Assembly (NCBI GenBank): GCA_902604785.1
Contig: CACLAC010000001.1
Location: 1-64,000 of the forward strand
Reading direction: 5' to 3'
DNA length: 64,000 nucleotides
DNA from: an uncultured Pelagibacteraceae bacterium
GTDB taxonomy: Bacteria; Pseudomonadota; Alphaproteobacteria; Pelagibacterales; Pelagibacteraceae
Part shown: positions 62,641 to 64,000 of the stretch, in pieces
How the letters are laid out: every line of letters starts with the position of its first letter
Numbering within the stretch: the stretch's first letter is position 1
Made by a program: the position numbers and the translations under genes
The notes under the pieces: model-generated
The model's input: only the letters and a program-made list of their open reading frames with translations
Told to the model about the DNA's origin: nothing
Database searches by the model: none

Positions 62641-63775
62641 ACTGATTATTTTCAATACTATAAAAATTTAACTGGTGAGTTATTATATTTTTATTTATTT
62701 CAAATATACCAATCTTGCCTTTGAATTTATTTTTTTTATAAAAAATATTATCTGAAATCTTGAAATCATTTTTATAAATTAAATAATAAATTAAACCCAC
62801 CAGATCATAGCTTAAGAAAGATATTTGATTTGGTCTAGATTCATAAAAACTATTATATTCATCTATAAATAAGTCGTAGTTTTCTTTATTTATAGAAGGA
62901 AAATAAATAGGATGTAATGAAGTTTCTTTTAATAAAGATTCATCAAACCATTGATTTAATGTTAAATATGAAATTCTATTTGACGATACATCTGTATACA
63001 ATAATGAAGTCGCTACACTTTTTAAGCTCTCATCAAAATCTGCAATAATTACAGAGTCAAAATTAATTCCTCCTAATGTATCTTTTTTTTTTAGATTTTC
63101 TATTTTTTTTTCTTTATTCTGAACTGAAGAGTTTTCTAATCTTTTTATTTCATCCTCTAGGTTTTGTTTTCTTTGAGCATATCTGGTTAATTTTTCTATT
63201 TGTGCAGTTAATAAAGTTGGATCTGAATCATAATAAAATTTATCTTTAAGTTTTATTTTGGTTTTGTTAATTGCTAAATCAATTTCCTTTTTATAATATG
63301 TTTTTGGAATTAGAAATATACTTCTCTCTAAACTATTTATTTGTTTAAACTTTTTTATCGTGTTTATTTGTGAAATTGCATTTACACCAGCGCTAATTAC
63401 ATTTTTAGGATTTCCATAAATTTTATTTGTTAGAGATATAAACGTCATATCTTTTAAATCATCAAGATACTTTACACTTTCATTAAATACTGGCCCAATA
63501 ACAATTCTTACTCCTTGTTCATATAATTCTTTTGAAACTCTTAAAGCATTTATTGGATTTGATTTTGTATCTTTAGGAATAATTTCTATTCTATCATCAT
63601 CAATTTTGTTGATTGCCAATCTAACCGATTTAATAATTGAATTTCCTAATTCTAAATTTTTTCCACTAATTGGTACTATTAGACCAACTTTAATTTTTTC
63701 ACTTGAAAAACTGTTTTGTATAAAAATAATTAAGCTTAAAGCTGATATAAATATAAATTTAATAAAAGTTTTCAT
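62624..63775 (-). CDS. LpoA/LivK-type periplasmic binding-fold protein (putative PBP activator)
   Basis: A 383-residue protein with a signal peptide ([24 protein letters not shown]) and a type I periplasmic-binding-protein fold: [65 protein letters not shown]. No ABC transporter genes are nearby. Its place facing rsmI matches the penicillin-binding-protein activator (LpoA/YraM-like) genes seen beside rsmI in proteobacteria, so a role in peptidoglycan synthesis is the best guess; an amino-acid receptor is the alternative. A coiled-coil insert lies near residues 195-230. Confidence 0.8.
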   Translation of the reverse strand: MKTFIKFIFISALSLIIFIQNSFSSEKIKVGLIVPISGKNLELGNSIIKSVRLAINKIDDDRIEIIPKDTKSNPINALRVSKELYEQGVRIVIGPVFNESVKYLDDLKDMTFISLTNKIYGNPKNVISAGVNAISQINTIKKFKQINSLERSIFLIPKTYYKKEIDLAINKTKIKLKDKFYYDSDPTLLTAQIEKLTRYAQRKQNLEDEIKRLENSSVQNKEKKIENLKKKDTLGGINFDSVIIADFDESLKSVATSLLYTDVSSNRISYLTLNQWFDESLLKETSLHPIYFPSINKENYDLFIDEYNSFYESRPNQISFLSYDLVGLIYYLIYKNDFKISDNIFYKKNKFKGKIGIFEINKNIITHQLNFYSIENNQFKKIF

Positions 63776-63805
63776 TTTAGTTTTAATAATATAATTTCAA
63801 AATTA

Positions 63806-64000
63806 ATGCATGATGATCAAAACTTAAATAACTTAAAACCTGGGCTATATTGTGTTGCAACACCAATAGGAAATCTAGGAGATATAACACTTAGAGCTTT
63901 AGAAGTTATTAAAAACTCAGATTTAATTTTATGTGAAGATACAAGAGTTTCAAAAAAGTTATTAAGCAAATTTAATATACATAAAAAATTAATTTCTAAT
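63806..64000 (+). CDS. rsmI: 16S rRNA (cytidine1402-2'-O)-methyltransferase, 5' part
   Basis: The frame opens at ATG 63806 and runs off the window end after 65 codons. The visible part, [46 protein letters not shown], is the conserved N-terminus of RsmI (tetrapyrrole methylase fold), including the [14 protein letters not shown]-site motif and CEDTR. It diverges from the LpoA-like gene, the usual neighbour of rsmI. Confidence 0.95.
   Translation, partial: MHDDQNLNNLKPGLYCVATPIGNLGDITLRALEVIKNSDLILCEDTRVSKKLLSKFNIHKKLISN

Noticed and set aside
1..64000. CRISPR arrays, insertion sequences, prophage or toxin-antitoxin modules
   Set aside because: No regularly spaced repeats, transposase or integrase genes, inverted-repeat-bounded elements, or phage structural genes were found in any frame.

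Overview
The window is very AT-rich, densely packed chromosomal DNA. Protein content and gene order point to a SAR11 / Pelagibacterales-type alphaproteobacterium: tiny intergenic gaps, many 4-bp gene overlaps, TimA (Tim44-like), DUF3576, a SAR11-style short porin, HslVU beside the his genes, and the block dnaQ-coaE-aroE-maf-ppsR | hemE-hemH-hemJ-rho-mnmE-mnmG-rsmG-parA-parB-holA-lptE-leuS, which is the classical alphaproteobacterial replication-origin neighbourhood. The lineage is inferred from synteny and protein character; no database search was possible.

Layout. 1-1745: edge of a surface-glycan/accessory region with a truncated beta-helix gene, the fossil tail of a nucleotide-sugar epimerase, a short NeuB-like synthase and an eroded ORF. 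1746-7067: EVE protein, acetyl-CoA synthetase and a two-subunit sodium/solute (acetate-type) symporter, closed by a hairpin terminator. 7091-11632: YggT-like protein, rpe, a frameshifted heparinase-family gene, purH and phhB. 11677-14826: tRNA-Gly and two tandem TPR-sulfotransferases. 14877-19823: Lon-N protein, UbiH-type monooxygenase, ftsK, lolA, GNAT. 19820-26024 (minus): histidine genes hisB-H-A-F-E interrupted by tldD/tldE. 26116-34680: hslVU, small conserved genes, secB, dnaQ, coaE, aroE, maf, ppsR. 34681-34963: probable oriC. 34964-46231 (plus): haem genes, rho, an OGT-like glycosyltransferase, tRNA-modification genes, rsmG and parAB with two parS sites. 46228-50904 (minus): holA, lptE, leuS, DUF3576. 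51015-54359: porin, ThiE-like, YggS, L,D-transpeptidase, a winged-helix regulator and a tiny ArfA-like ribosome-rescue gene. 54349-62001 (minus): an eight-gene run from grpE-dnaK-dnaJ through dapB to a PfkB kinase. 62038-64000: rdgB, a LpoA-like periplasmic protein and the start of rsmI.

How it fits together. Around the probable origin, genes diverge: most of the left arm from 19 to 34.7 kb is on the minus strand and everything from 35 to 46.2 kb is on the plus strand, as expected if replication starts between ppsR and hemE. parS sites lie in mnmG and rsmG just before parAB. Most of the rest is core housekeeping (histidine, haem, purine, chaperone, DNA repair).

The observations most worth a second look are a degenerate 91-bp tandem duplication of the parA 5' end, the unlisted 39-aa ArfA-like ORF coupled to a receiver-less winged-helix regulator, a frameshift in the heparinase-family gene whose repaired frame ends in an ATGA overlap with purH, a recombination junction at the left edge, and the two parS sites. 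I see no prophage, insertion sequence or CRISPR array, and no complete novel defence or biosynthetic system.
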